Source: CBDCWA01 sp965223255
Lineage (GTDB): Bacteria; Pseudomonadota; Alphaproteobacteria; Rhizobiales; Hyphomicrobiaceae
DNA length: 64,000 bases
Reading direction: 5' to 3'
NCBI GenBank assembly: GCA_965223255.1
Contig: CBDCWA010000004.1
Location: forward strand, 1,674,001 to 1,738,000
A program made the position numbers and the translations under genes. Of the stretch, positions 1 to 8,042 are shown piece by piece (the stretch's first letter is position 1; the number at the start of each line of letters is the position of its first letter). Under the pieces are notes generated by a model. It had not been told where the DNA came from, made no database searches, and saw only the letters and a program-made list of their open reading frames with translations.

Positions 1-486
1 CTCGAGTTTTTGCCACGACTAAGACGTTTCGCTCTTGGACTTACCGGAAGTCAAGATTCGGCAGATGACCTCGTGCAAGAAACATGTCTGCGCGCGTTGT
101 CTCGTATCGACCAGTTTGAAAAGGGGACCCGATTAGACAGTTGGCTTTATCGAATTGCACAGAATGTATGGATTGACGAACGCAAAAGTGCCCGCGCTCG
201 TACGCCACACACCGACCTCGATACAGCAGCGGACGTTGCCGACACCTTAGGACAAAACGCAATCGAAGCGCGCATAACAATGCTGGAGGTTAGCAAGGCG
301 ATCAGCCAGTTACCCGATGATCTCAAGGTCTTAGTACTCGTCGTGTGTGTTGATGGCAGCAGCTACCAGGAGGCAGCAGAAATATGTTCCATACCGGTCG
401 GCACCGTGATGAGCCGTTTAGCCAGAGCGAGACGCATGCTGCACGGCGCATTGAATATGCCGCATAACGAGAAGGGCAACGGTTAA
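1..486 (+). CDS. ECF-family RNA polymerase sigma factor, 5'-truncated by the window edge
   Basis: The reading frame is open from base 1, so the true start lies upstream; 161 residues are visible. Region 2 is recognisable from 'DDLVQETCLRAL' (promoter -10 recognition and core binding) and 'SWLYRIAQNVWIDERK'. Region 4 shows the helix-turn-helix 'YQEAAEICSIPVGTVMSRLARARRML', which contacts the -35 element. These are standard for group 4 (ECF) sigma factors of about 170-190 aa, so only a short N-terminus is missing. The next gene on the same strand encodes a membrane anti-sigma factor, which suggests the sigma factor is held inactive at the membrane until an envelope signal releases it. That signal cannot be told from this sequence. 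Confidence 0.9.
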   Translation, partial: LEFLPRLRRFALGLTGSQDSADDLVQETCLRALSRIDQFEKGTRLDSWLYRIAQNVWIDERKSARARTPHTDLDTAADVADTLGQNAIEARITMLEVSKAISQLPDDLKVLVLVVCVDGSSYQEAAEICSIPVGTVMSRLARARRMLHGALNMPHNEKGNG

Positions 487-600
487 AGAATTGGGGTTGA
501 GAAAAAGCGACAAAGAGGTGGCAACCCAAGATAAACCAAACTTGGGCGGCTGACTGATGGATTAAAAATTGCCAGGTTTTTTAGAATTTGAACCACAATC

Positions 601-640
601 TATATGACAAAAATTTATATGACAAAAATCTATATGACAG
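601..640 (+). repeat. Three tandem copies of a 15-bp AT-rich unit
   Basis: The unit TATATGACAAAAAT(T/C) begins at 601 and 616, and a partial copy begins at 631. Further GACA-containing words follow to about 660. The repeats sit in the 287-bp gap between the sigma factor and anti-sigma genes, about 135 bp before the anti-sigma start. Regular spacing near one and a half helical turns could fit a protein-binding array, but slippage of a simple AT-rich sequence would look the same. Confidence 0.6.
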
Positions 641-773
641 CAAAATTATTAAAGTGACAATTAGCAACGGAACATAAGCACAAAACCAAATTAAAGAACA
701 TTAACGCGTGACAAGAAAAACGGCCGACAGTGCATTTCCCGCGCATTATAGACTTTTGGAGCAAAGGTGACCC

Positions 774-1634
774 GTGACCAAACCCGACGGACAAACAATA
801 ATGGCCTACGCAGACGGCGCATTGGATGCCGCGACGCAAGAAGCCGTTAAACAACAGATTGACCAGGACCCAGAGTCACAGGCACTGCTCCGGATTTATT
901 TGGAGACCGGTCAGTCACTTTCTGAAGCATTTAAACCCATCTATGAAGCACCGCTTCCTGCCGCATGGATTGACTTGGTGAACAACCATGGCCGGGCTGT
1001 CTCCCGGCAAGCAGATGCGACGGCTGACGCATATATTTCCCAGCGTGGCAAATCTCTGTTCACACGCATGGTGGATCGGGCCAGGCACCTGGTATCCGGT
1101 AACTTTGATTTCACCCCACAATTGGCAGCAGCAAGCGCGATGTTCATCTTTGCGGTCGGTGCAGGCTTTGGCTGGCTCGTGAGCATGAATCCAACGCCAA
1201 CACCGGGCCATCCGGCAAACACGTCTATTGTCATGGGAGCGTTGGCGCAAGATAGTCCTATGGCCACCGCCTTGGCGCGCACGCCGAGCCGTAAGGCAGC
1301 ATTTTGGAAAACGGCAGCGGGGACTGACGCCGCCTTCATGCCGATCATGAGTTTTCAAACTAAGGACCGCCGCCTTTGCCGCCAGTTTATATATCGCACT
1401 ACAACACGTGCTGGCGTCAGCGGCCTCGCCTGCAAACACGCAACCGGCGGTTGGCGCATCGAAGTCGCAGGGAATGCCAACATCCCGATCCTCAACAAGG
1501 ATAACGTGAAGACAGCCTCGGTCGTGAAGCACTCACGGCATGTTGAAAAGGCCATAGACGGAATGATCAGCGGTGACTTCTTCGCCGCCGCAGATGAAGC
1601 ACGCCACATCGCAAATGGCTGGCAAGTGAAATAG
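774..1634 (+). CDS. Membrane-anchored anti-sigma factor
   Basis: The protein has 286 residues and a GTG start preceded by GGAGCAAAGG. Its N-terminal cytoplasmic part (about 1-60) begins 'IMAYADGALDAATQEAVKQQI', the typical opening of alphaproteobacterial anti-sigma domains that clamp ECF sigma factors. A single hydrophobic segment at about 121-141 ('AAASAMFIFAVGAGFGWLV') anchors it, leaving about 145 C-terminal residues outside with two Cys. There is no clear HxxxCxxC zinc motif. It is the sigma gene's partner by adjacency and strand, though the 287-bp gap means it may also have its own promoter. The C-terminal domain is probably the sensor, and its ligand is unknown. Confidence 0.78.
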   Translation: MTKPDGQTIMAYADGALDAATQEAVKQQIDQDPESQALLRIYLETGQSLSEAFKPIYEAPLPAAWIDLVNNHGRAVSRQADATADAYISQRGKSLFTRMVDRARHLVSGNFDFTPQLAAASAMFIFAVGAGFGWLVSMNPTPTPGHPANTSIVMGALAQDSPMATALARTPSRKAAFWKTAAGTDAAFMPIMSFQTKDRRLCRQFIYRTTTRAGVSGLACKHATGGWRIEVAGNANIPILNKDNVKTASVVKHSRHVEKAIDGMISGDFFAAADEARHIANGWQVK

Positions 1635-1726
1635 GCATCGCGCGAAGCTTTTGGCCGACCGATATTCCACGCCGAAGCATCAGCATCACACTAGCCCTAT
1701 GCTCATCACAGCTCTGCAATAGAAAA

Positions 1727-1758
1727 GGCTCTCGAAACCGCCAGCGGTTTCGAGAGCC
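1727..1758 (-). terminator. Rho-independent terminator for the small secreted-protein gene
   Basis: A perfect 14-bp inverted repeat (1727-1740 with 1745-1758) has a 4-nt loop. Read on the minus strand it is followed by TTTTCT. It lies about 40 bp downstream of the stop of the minus-strand gene 1797-2111. It may also block transcription from the anti-sigma gene on the other side, but the U-tract favours the minus strand. Confidence 0.85.
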
Positions 1759-1796
1759 TGGACGCATTTGATATCCAAACTGAGGCCGTCTCTGAA

Positions 1797-2111
1797 TTAG
1801 CGCGTGCGGTGGTAGCCATCGCTATCCGGCATTTCACCGGCGCAAATCTCACTGGCGCGGTTGTCATGCCCGATGAGGCGACAAACCTCTGCCTTCACTG
1901 ATGGATTGACGCGAACGGCACGGCCTGAAACGCGCATACCATAACTCCGCGCCACCTTGGCGAGATAAGTGTCGCCACAAAATGGCGTCGCAATTTCGCT
2001 GCCGTTGACGATCTGCCAAGGGCCTTGACAGTAAATGCCGGCGGATGCTGGTGCGCTTGCTGCGGTTGCGAATACAGAAGCGACTATTGCAAGTCCAATG
2101 AATTTGCGCAT
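1797..2111 (-). CDS. Small secreted protein of unknown function
   Basis: The start is set at the ATG at 2111 (104 aa), because GGAAGGAAA lies a few bases upstream; an earlier in-frame GTG would overlap this ribosome-binding site. Residues 1 to about 24 ('MRKFIGLAIVASVFATAASAPASA') form a classical signal peptide with an Ala-x-Ala cleavage site. The mature part of about 80 residues has four Cys, suitable for two disulfides in the periplasm. No known fold is recognisable. It is a single-gene unit closed by its own hairpin terminator. Confidence 0.8.
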   Translation of the reverse strand: MRKFIGLAIVASVFATAASAPASAGIYCQGPWQIVNGSEIATPFCGDTYLAKVARSYGMRVSGRAVRVNPSVKAEVCRLIGHDNRASEICAGEMPDSDGYHRTR

Positions 2112-2379
2112 GGTATTTCCTTCCACGATTATCCAGATAATTGCTTAAATTTATAAGTTGTTGTTCATTCCGCACGGCCTCAGGCCCGTGCGTTCTATCC
2201 AATATTTAACCGACACCGAAGGGAAGTGCTGTTCCCTCAGGAACAGGCTAGAGAGCCGCATGCCTCGAGGTCCAGCCCAGCTGTACGTGGCCCGCAGCCC
2301 GGTATACAATTTTCTGCCTAGAAGATTGGCCTGGGAGCAGATTGCCCCTGGCGCTTGAGGGCCTGATGCCCGGCGAACG
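2112..2379. other. Intergenic gap before the BKACE cluster
   Basis: This 268-bp stretch separates divergent genes and must hold both promoters. There are short GC-rich complementary words (GGCCTCAGGCCC near 2176) but no convincing gene or defined operator. Confidence 0.5.
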
Positions 2380-3225
2380 ATGGAGACCACGTTGACCAGC
2401 CCCTGCATAATTACCGTCGCAATCACCGGCTCCCTGCCGACCAAGAAAAACAACCCAGCCGTACCGATTACAGTCGAAGAACAAATCGACTCGACCCAAG
2501 AGGCATTCGAAGCCGGCGCCACCTTAGCACACTGCCATGTACGCAATGATGATGGCTCGCCAACCTCCGATCCAGAGCGCTTTGGCCGCCTCCTGGAAGG
2601 ACTGCGCAAACACTGCCCGGGAATGATCGTTCAGTTGTCAACCGGCGGTCGATCGGGCAGCGGGCACGAGCGCGGCGGCATGCTGCCATTGCGCCCCGAC
2701 ATGGCCTCGCTCTCGACCGGGTCCTGCAATTTTCCAACGCGAGTTTATGAAAACGAACCACAGCTCATTGATTGGCTCGCCGATGAAATGCGCACATATT
2801 CAATAAAACCGGAAATCGAGGTGTTCGATTTATCGATGCTCTTCAAGGCTGTCGAAATGGTCCGCAATGAACAGATCATCGGCCCGCTTCACGTACAATT
2901 CGTCATGGGTGTCAAGAACGCAATGCCGGTAGACCGCGAAACCTTTGAATTCTATGTTGCGACCTTGAAGCGCATAGCGCCGGATGCGACATGGACGGGG
3001 GCCGGCATCGGCAAAGATCAAATCACCCTCAATCATTGGTCGCTGGAATTGGGCGGTCATTGTCGCACGGGCCTGGAAGACAATGTCAGGCTCGATCGCG
3101 ACACACTTGCCCCTTCCAATGCGGCACTGGTCTCCCGTATCGTCGAACTGTGCGAATCGTATGGGCGCCACACCGCAAGCGTCACGGAAGCCCGCGAACT
3201 ACTCGGCTTGCCGGGCGTCCACTAA
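2380..3225 (+). CDS. Beta-keto acid cleavage enzyme (BKACE, DUF849 family)
   Basis: At 281 aa this has the usual BKACE length. The family condenses a beta-keto acid with acetyl-CoA in a zinc-dependent TIM barrel, giving acetoacetate and a new acyl-CoA; 3-keto-5-aminohexanoate cleavage enzyme (Kce) is the type member. Visible signatures are the N-terminal strand 'CIITVAITGSLPTKKNN', the zinc ligands H51 and H53 in 'LAHCHVRNDDG', 'QLSTGGRSG' in the CoA/substrate region, and the late 'GLEDNVRLDRD'. The natural substrate cannot be read from the sequence. Downstream monooxygenase remnant, NmrA and thioesterase genes suggest a small catabolic operon, and acetoacetate could feed the acetoacetyl-CoA synthetase encoded at 16,428. 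Confidence 0.88.
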   Translation: METTLTSPCIITVAITGSLPTKKNNPAVPITVEEQIDSTQEAFEAGATLAHCHVRNDDGSPTSDPERFGRLLEGLRKHCPGMIVQLSTGGRSGSGHERGGMLPLRPDMASLSTGSCNFPTRVYENEPQLIDWLADEMRTYSIKPEIEVFDLSMLFKAVEMVRNEQIIGPLHVQFVMGVKNAMPVDRETFEFYVATLKRIAPDATWTGAGIGKDQITLNHWSLELGGHCRTGLEDNVRLDRDTLAPSNAALVSRIVELCESYGRHTASVTEARELLGLPGVH

Positions 3226-3245
3226 ATCACGCGAGGACCATATAA

Positions 3246-3563
3246 CTAGTAGGCGGCATGGGCATGAACTTTGGCTTCCACGATGTCTTCAATTTGACCC
3301 GTAAACTGAATGAGATCTGGCATCGAGGCGGTGATAAAAGCCTACTCGATCAATACGACCGCCAGCGCAAGACGGTTGCGGAAGAGTATTCGCAGCGCCA
3401 GACCATAGAAAACAAAAACAATATAGAACAACGAGACCCCGAAGTTCGCCAACGCTTTTGCGGTCAACTGCGCGACATCGTAAACGATCGAGAACAATTG
3501 CATGTTTATCTGCGACGCGCTGCGATGATCGAAGGTATCGCGCGCGAGGCAGCCATCTCTTAA
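3246..3563 (+). pseudogene. 3' remnant of an FAD-dependent aromatic-type monooxygenase
   Basis: The frame opens just after a stop at 3243-3245. The first readable words, 'GGMGMNFGFHDVFNLTRKL', match the conserved C-terminal FAD-binding segment of PHBH-type monooxygenases (GG-x-G-x-N-x-G-x-x-D-A-x-N-L-x-W-K-L). They are followed by the 'LLDQYDRQRKTVAEE' helix. About 100 residues remain; the first roughly 280 residues, including the Rossmann GxGxxG and the substrate domain, are missing. An ATG at 3258 could still give a 101-aa peptide, but it would not bind FAD. It lies in line between BKACE and the NmrA gene, so it is probably a deleted member of the catabolic operon. Confidence 0.7.
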
Positions 3564-3623
3564 CCAAAAGCTTCGATAGGAACATTACATGCAGTTCTTC
3601 CGCGCCAAAATTTGGTTCTGCCG

Positions 3624-4493
3624 ATGAACACCAAACCAATCCTCGTCACCGGGGCCAGTGGGCAAACGGGGCGCAAAGTCGTCTCAGCACTTCTTGCTCG
3701 CAATGCTAAGGTGCGAGCCTTTGTGCGCCGGCACGAAGCTGGCGAAGATCTTAAGACTTACGGCCCCGTTGAAATCTCGCTCGGCGATTTTGAGGATCAT
3801 CAAACCATCGCCACTGCACTGTCTGGCATCGGTGTCGTCGTCCACATTTGCCCGCCGATGGCACCCAATGAAGACACCCTGGCCAAATCACTTATCGAAT
3901 TGTGCCAGGCAGCTGGCGTTTCACGCCTGGTCCTGTATTCCGTCCTGCACCCAATCGTCGCAAACGTTCCCCATCACAGACGTAAACTTGCTGCCGAACG
4001 TGCACTGATTGAATCCGGCTTAAATTATACCATCCTTCAGCCCTGCCGTTATATGCAGCATCTCGGCACCATCTGGAACCGCGTCATTGAATCAGGTGTC
4101 CACGCGATGCCCTTTAGTACCCACGCCAAATTCAGTGTTGTGGATCTAGAAGATCTCGCCGAGGCGACAGCGATTGTAGCAAGCGAACCGAATCACGACC
4201 ACGCCACCTATCAATTAGCCGGGCCGGAGCAATTGTCTCAAACCGACATGGCTGAAATCATCTCCAAGGTGACAGGCAAACGGGTTACGGCAGCTGTGCT
4301 CGATGCCGAGCTGTTCGCATCCCGGCTTGCCACCTCCGGCATGCCCGAACACCGCATCGCCACCATGACGGCCATGAATCAGCACTATGACGCCCATGGC
4401 CTGGCAGGAAATAGCAACGTCTTGCGCTATCTGCTGGGACGCGAGCCGACCGACTTCGAAACATATATCCGCCGAGACTTGCACACTGGCTGA
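3624..4493 (+). CDS. NmrA/atypical short-chain dehydrogenase family NAD(P)-binding protein
   Basis: The start is set at the ATG at 3624 (289 aa); an in-frame TTG 12 bases earlier is less likely. The Rossmann dinucleotide motif 'ILVTGASGQTGRKV' covers residues 6-19. 'VRAFVRR' at strand 2 suggests preference for NADP(H). 'GDFEDHQTIATAL' is the typical NmrA third-strand region. A 'YxxxK' catalytic pair is not obvious ('HHRRKLAAERAL' stands at that position), as in NmrA-type redox sensors and quinone reductases. It is probably cotranscribed with the BKACE and thioesterase genes. It could be a reductase or a cofactor-sensing regulator. Confidence 0.8.
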   Translation: MNTKPILVTGASGQTGRKVVSALLARNAKVRAFVRRHEAGEDLKTYGPVEISLGDFEDHQTIATALSGIGVVVHICPPMAPNEDTLAKSLIELCQAAGVSRLVLYSVLHPIVANVPHHRRKLAAERALIESGLNYTILQPCRYMQHLGTIWNRVIESGVHAMPFSTHAKFSVVDLEDLAEATAIVASEPNHDHATYQLAGPEQLSQTDMAEIISKVTGKRVTAAVLDAELFASRLATSGMPEHRIATMTAMNQHYDAHGLAGNSNVLRYLLGREPTDFETYIRRDLHTG

Positions 4494-4545
4494 CACACTG
4501 ACGCGATCGACCAGCGGACATTAGCGGCCCAGAGAGGATCACATC

Positions 4546-4935
4546 ATGGCGCAACGAGAATTGCTGGCATTTCATAAACTCATCGGTGTCAAAACCATCG
4601 ACAACGATAATGAAGACGGCAAGTGTGAATTGCAGGTAGAGGCCTTCGAGGACCTAGGAAACCGCCGTGGCAATTTGCACGGTGGCGCAGTTGCTGCCTA
4701 CCTGGATATTGCCATGGCGCGTGCGCTGCACACAGTCATTCCCAATGACGCCGGAATTGCAACCATTAGTATGACCATAAACTATATGGAGCCCGCCATC
4801 GGCAACGTTACGGTCAAGTGCCAAGTTGAGCGCGCAGGCGGCTCGATAGCAGTCTTGCGCGGTGAAGTGGTCAATCCGGATGCAACCATCGCTGCCAATG
4901 CGAGTGCCGTATTCCGGATCCAACGCCGTAGTTAA
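4546..4935 (+). CDS. PaaI-type hotdog-fold acyl-CoA thioesterase
   Basis: The 129-aa length and the motif 'GNLHGGAVAAYLDIAMARAL' (residues 42-61) are diagnostic of PaaI/YbgC-like thioesterases. 'N-x-HGG' forms the oxyanion loop and D54 on the long hotdog helix is the usual acidic residue. Homotetrameric enzymes of this family hydrolyse aryl- or short acyl-CoA to release CoA. AGAGAGGATC lies upstream of the ATG. The position at the end of the BKACE cluster suggests it hydrolyses an acyl-CoA of the same pathway or recycles trapped CoA. Confidence 0.88.
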   Translation: MAQRELLAFHKLIGVKTIDNDNEDGKCELQVEAFEDLGNRRGNLHGGAVAAYLDIAMARALHTVIPNDAGIATISMTINYMEPAIGNVTVKCQVERAGGSIAVLRGEVVNPDATIAANASAVFRIQRRS

Positions 4936-5057
4936 ATCTTCGCGCCAATTATTCAAACCGTAGTCAGTCTCACATGCGGGCGACTTTAAAGGTCGCTGAA
5001 AAACCAACCCAGACGAAAACAGTGCAAACTGCACTTCGTCATAACGCCCGACAGGTT

Positions 5058-7280
5058 CTAGCGCGCTTCCGCAATCCGCGCGACGGTTGGGGCCGCGCAC
5101 TGGCTGGTGTTTGGTAATTGCACCAATCCATGTCCATAAATGGGGTCCTTGCCTGGCCGTCCCAGATCCTTGGGTCTGATACTGCTAAGAAAAGCAAGGC
5201 GAGTCTTTTGTGGCAATCCGTGGTAAAGGGCTGCGACGACTGACGTCACAAACGGCGTCGCGAGCGAAGTGCCAGTCAAGAGCCTTTCTTTTTGCGCTGG
5301 CCCTGCGGTCCAGATATCCACGCCGGGTGCGGCAAGATCTATATAAGTGCCTCTATTAGCGTATCGGAAGTTCCGCAACCGTCGGTCCACCGCGGTGACC
5401 GCCACCACATTCGTATAGGCCGCCGGATAGGCATAGGCAGCCGCCGGCCCCTCATTACCACCGGCGGCAATTACAATCGTCCCGCGTCGGCTGAGCTGTT
5501 GCAGCACCATTTTAATCAGTTTGTCCTTTGGACCGACTAGGCTGAGGTTAACGACATGCGCACCCCATTCCTGCATGTGCAAGAGCGCCTTATAGAGGCT
5601 GGCCGTATCCGAGGTTGGCTGTCCGTTTGCATCTTCTTTGAAGATGTCGATCGCCATGTATTGGGCATCTGGTAGCAGACCGGGTGTCGAGCTGTTTGGA
5701 CTGCCTGCTAATAGTGCGAGGATGCCCGTACCGTGTCCCCGCAGCACCCGCCGACCTTTCCGCTTGTGAACATATAGGGCCTTTATGTTTCGCCCGGCAA
5801 AAGCGGGATGCTTATGATCAAACGCAGTATCAATAACGCCGATCTTTATGTTCGAGACACATTTTGCAATGCTGGGCCGCCATTTGATCGACGCCGCGCC
5901 ATAACATTGTGATTTCGGGCATCTCGTGCGGCTGGGCTTTGTTAGCTCTGTTCGCCAGTTGGAGCCCGGTCCACCAGTTGCCGGATTGAACAAGCGGTAG
6001 CGTCGATTAAGGAAAACCGCCTGTCCCTTCAAGAGCTCACGAGTCCGGTCAAAATCCGAACCGCTCAACCCTGCAGGTGGCAACACCAAGCGCGTTAATC
6101 CGCCACCGGTCAACCCCGCCGGCGAGAGGGATTTAGGCTCGAGCCCCATCGTCGTAAGACCAACCGCCGATCCATCAGTCAAGTTTCGCACCAAGAGCTC
6201 ACCCGCCACGACCGATGACGATGGTGCCGACTTTCCTGCCAGCACCTTAGTCCATGTCGTCGGTGCCAGTCGGGCGGCAACGCGCGCGCGCGCCGCAGAT
6301 TGCTTCCGCTTCGCCGTAGGTGGAGTTTTTACCGTTCGGGCATCGCCTAGGGCTTTGTTATTCTTTCGCCGCGAGGCAACCGTAAATCGAGGGGCCGGCG
6401 ACCGCGTAGCCAGCTGACGTGTATTCTGACGTCCCTTGCTCTTGTCAGAACCAGACGTTGAAGCTGGTTTTACCCGCGGATATTTCTTCTTGATAGGTTT
6501 GGCACGCCAGGCACGTCTTTGACGTTCTCGCCGCCGTGCCCGCTGTTTAAGGTGACGGCGCTGGCGCACCGAGCGAGGCTTGCGACCCCAGGGTAACTTA
6601 ACAGTCTTCTTGGGCTTCGCCGCCGCCTTCCTCGCAGACGACTTAGACGGCGGGAACCATCTTCGAAAGACCTCACGCATAGTCGCTGGAACCGGAGCCT
6701 TGTACTCTTCGTCTATAGCCGCCACCGACCGTTCGCGATCTGACTGCTTATTGCTCCCACCAGACTCATCACTTCCGTCTGCGGTCTCTTCCTCGGCATC
6801 GTCATCATCGTCTTTCGCATCTTGCTTTTTAGATTGATTTTTACCTGCGGGTTTGGATTTCGACGACGTCTGCTGCTTCGATTTTCTGCGGCGCTGCTGG
6901 CGTTGTGCCCGTTGTCTCTGGCGTTGTGCCCGTTGTCTCCGGCGTTGCGCGCGTTGTCTCTGGCGTTGGGCCCGTTGTCTCTGGCGTTGGGCGCGCTGTC
7001 TTTGGAGCTGCATGCGCCTCCGCATCATTTGACGCTGGCGCATCATCCGCTGCATCATTTGACGCTGCAGCATCATCTGACGTTGGCGCGATTTACTCGA
7101 CGCTTGGGCCGGCTGCGTGAAGGAAATTGGTGTGGCAGTGCGAGTGCTTATCTGGCCCTCAAAGCCAGACGGCAATGGTATCGGGACTGTGAGCACGATG
7201 AGCGAGAGTGCAACGATCGCAACAAGGCGAACGGCAGCCCCCTTCAACACCGATACTGAACGAGCCAACTTAACGGTCAT
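5058..7280 (-). CDS. Exported subtilisin-like (S8) serine protease with Arg/Gln repeats
   Basis: The protein has 740 residues. An N-terminal hydrophobic stretch (about 17-40) acts as signal or anchor. Residues of about 65-130 are an extreme Gln/Arg/Met region with five or more tandem 'QRQRAQR'-like units. An acidic patch ('DDDDDAEEE', about 157-165) and a long Lys/Arg-rich linker to about residue 340 follow. The C-terminal 265 residues are a complete S8 domain: catalytic Asp about 484 in 'IGVIDTAFDH', His about 516 in 'RGHGTG', oxyanion Asn about 609 in 'AAGGNEG' and Ser about 672 in 'TGTSLATP'. Two Cys before the Asp may stabilise the domain. The basic half could bind nucleic acid, LPS or anionic polymers, which is inference. 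It is a monocistronic unit. Confidence 0.88.
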   Translation of the reverse strand: MTVKLARSVSVLKGAAVRLVAIVALSLIVLTVPIPLPSGFEGQISTRTATPISFTQPAQASSKSRQRQMMLQRQMMQRMMRQRQMMRRRMQLQRQRAQRQRQRAQRQRQRAQRRRQRAQRQRQRAQRQQRRRKSKQQTSSKSKPAGKNQSKKQDAKDDDDDAEEETADGSDESGGSNKQSDRERSVAAIDEEYKAPVPATMREVFRRWFPPSKSSARKAAAKPKKTVKLPWGRKPRSVRQRRHLKQRARRRERQRRAWRAKPIKKKYPRVKPASTSGSDKSKGRQNTRQLATRSPAPRFTVASRRKNNKALGDARTVKTPPTAKRKQSAARARVAARLAPTTWTKVLAGKSAPSSSVVAGELLVRNLTDGSAVGLTTMGLEPKSLSPAGLTGGGLTRLVLPPAGLSGSDFDRTRELLKGQAVFLNRRYRLFNPATGGPGSNWRTELTKPSRTRCPKSQCYGAASIKWRPSIAKCVSNIKIGVIDTAFDHKHPAFAGRNIKALYVHKRKGRRVLRGHGTGILALLAGSPNSSTPGLLPDAQYMAIDIFKEDANGQPTSDTASLYKALLHMQEWGAHVVNLSLVGPKDKLIKMVLQQLSRRGTIVIAAGGNEGPAAAYAYPAAYTNVVAVTAVDRRLRNFRYANRGTYIDLAAPGVDIWTAGPAQKERLLTGTSLATPFVTSVVAALYHGLPQKTRLAFLSSIRPKDLGRPGKDPIYGHGLVQLPNTSQCAAPTVARIAEAR

Positions 7281-8042
7281 CTACAGAATACTTCGCAACG
7301 CAATCTACCCGGAACATCAGACCAACGATAACGGCAAAAAGGCGCTCTGAAAGCGGCCAATGCCGCCAGAACGAATTCGTTAACCAGTTTTCTGTGGACA
7401 AGGCGTGACCATAGCCATACGGACACACTCCCCTAGACCCCGATCTCTCGGCCCAGTTTAAACATACTAGGCCCAAATATTCAACTTAGTTCAGAAATTA
7501 AAATCGAGCTATTCCAGAATTAAATCCATTGTCAATCGTTGTCCCAATGTCTGGCAAATGATTGAGCACCTTCTACGGGGGTATTTGCCGATAATGGGAC
7601 AACCCCTAAGGATGCCGAGCGTATCCAACGCGGGTTGTATGGATGATCCAGTACGTGTTTTCCCTGTACCCCGCCACAGCAGCGCGTACCGGATCATCTT
7701 TTCCTCTCGTCTCAACCACTTGGAGCGACGCTGAGGCTATGATGTCCCGCGGTCAGCTTCCCCACACCTAGCCGCACAATTTATCATATTCACGTGATCA
7801 TCATCACTGTGCCGGCTTATCCCGCTTGACAGTTCTGCCCAACATTGCGAGCCAGCGTCTCCGGCGTCGCGATCGGTCCCCCGTAAGATGATCAGGCGCT
7901 CGCGGGAAACTGATCATTTGAACAGTTTGAGCATTGCATAGAACGACACACCTCAAGCACGAGCAAAAAGCAGTTCTGCAAATCGAAGCACCAGGATGAT
8001 CAACTGTGGACCTTCGACAATGAGAAATCGAGGACTTCGGCA
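7281..8042. other. 762-bp intergenic region with a long hairpin
   Basis: No convincing gene is seen between the divergent subtilase and DUF418 genes. A 13-bp inverted repeat with one mismatch (7643-7655 with 7685-7697, ATGATCC/GGATCAT ends) encloses a 29-nt loop and is followed by CTTTTCC on the plus strand. TGATCA words recur at about 7795, 7890, 7910 and 7997. A 68-residue minus-strand frame at 7509-7715 has no ribosome-binding site or recognisable motif. The region may hold a small RNA or regulator sites. Confidence 0.45.

Noticed and set aside
601..640. Short regular repeats as a CRISPR array
   Set aside because: The units are 15 bp, directly adjacent with no spacers, and no cas genes are in the window.
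915..1532. 205-codon minus-strand frame opposite the anti-sigma gene
   Set aside because: It is antisense to a well-supported gene, Cys/Arg-rich and without any motif or start signal.
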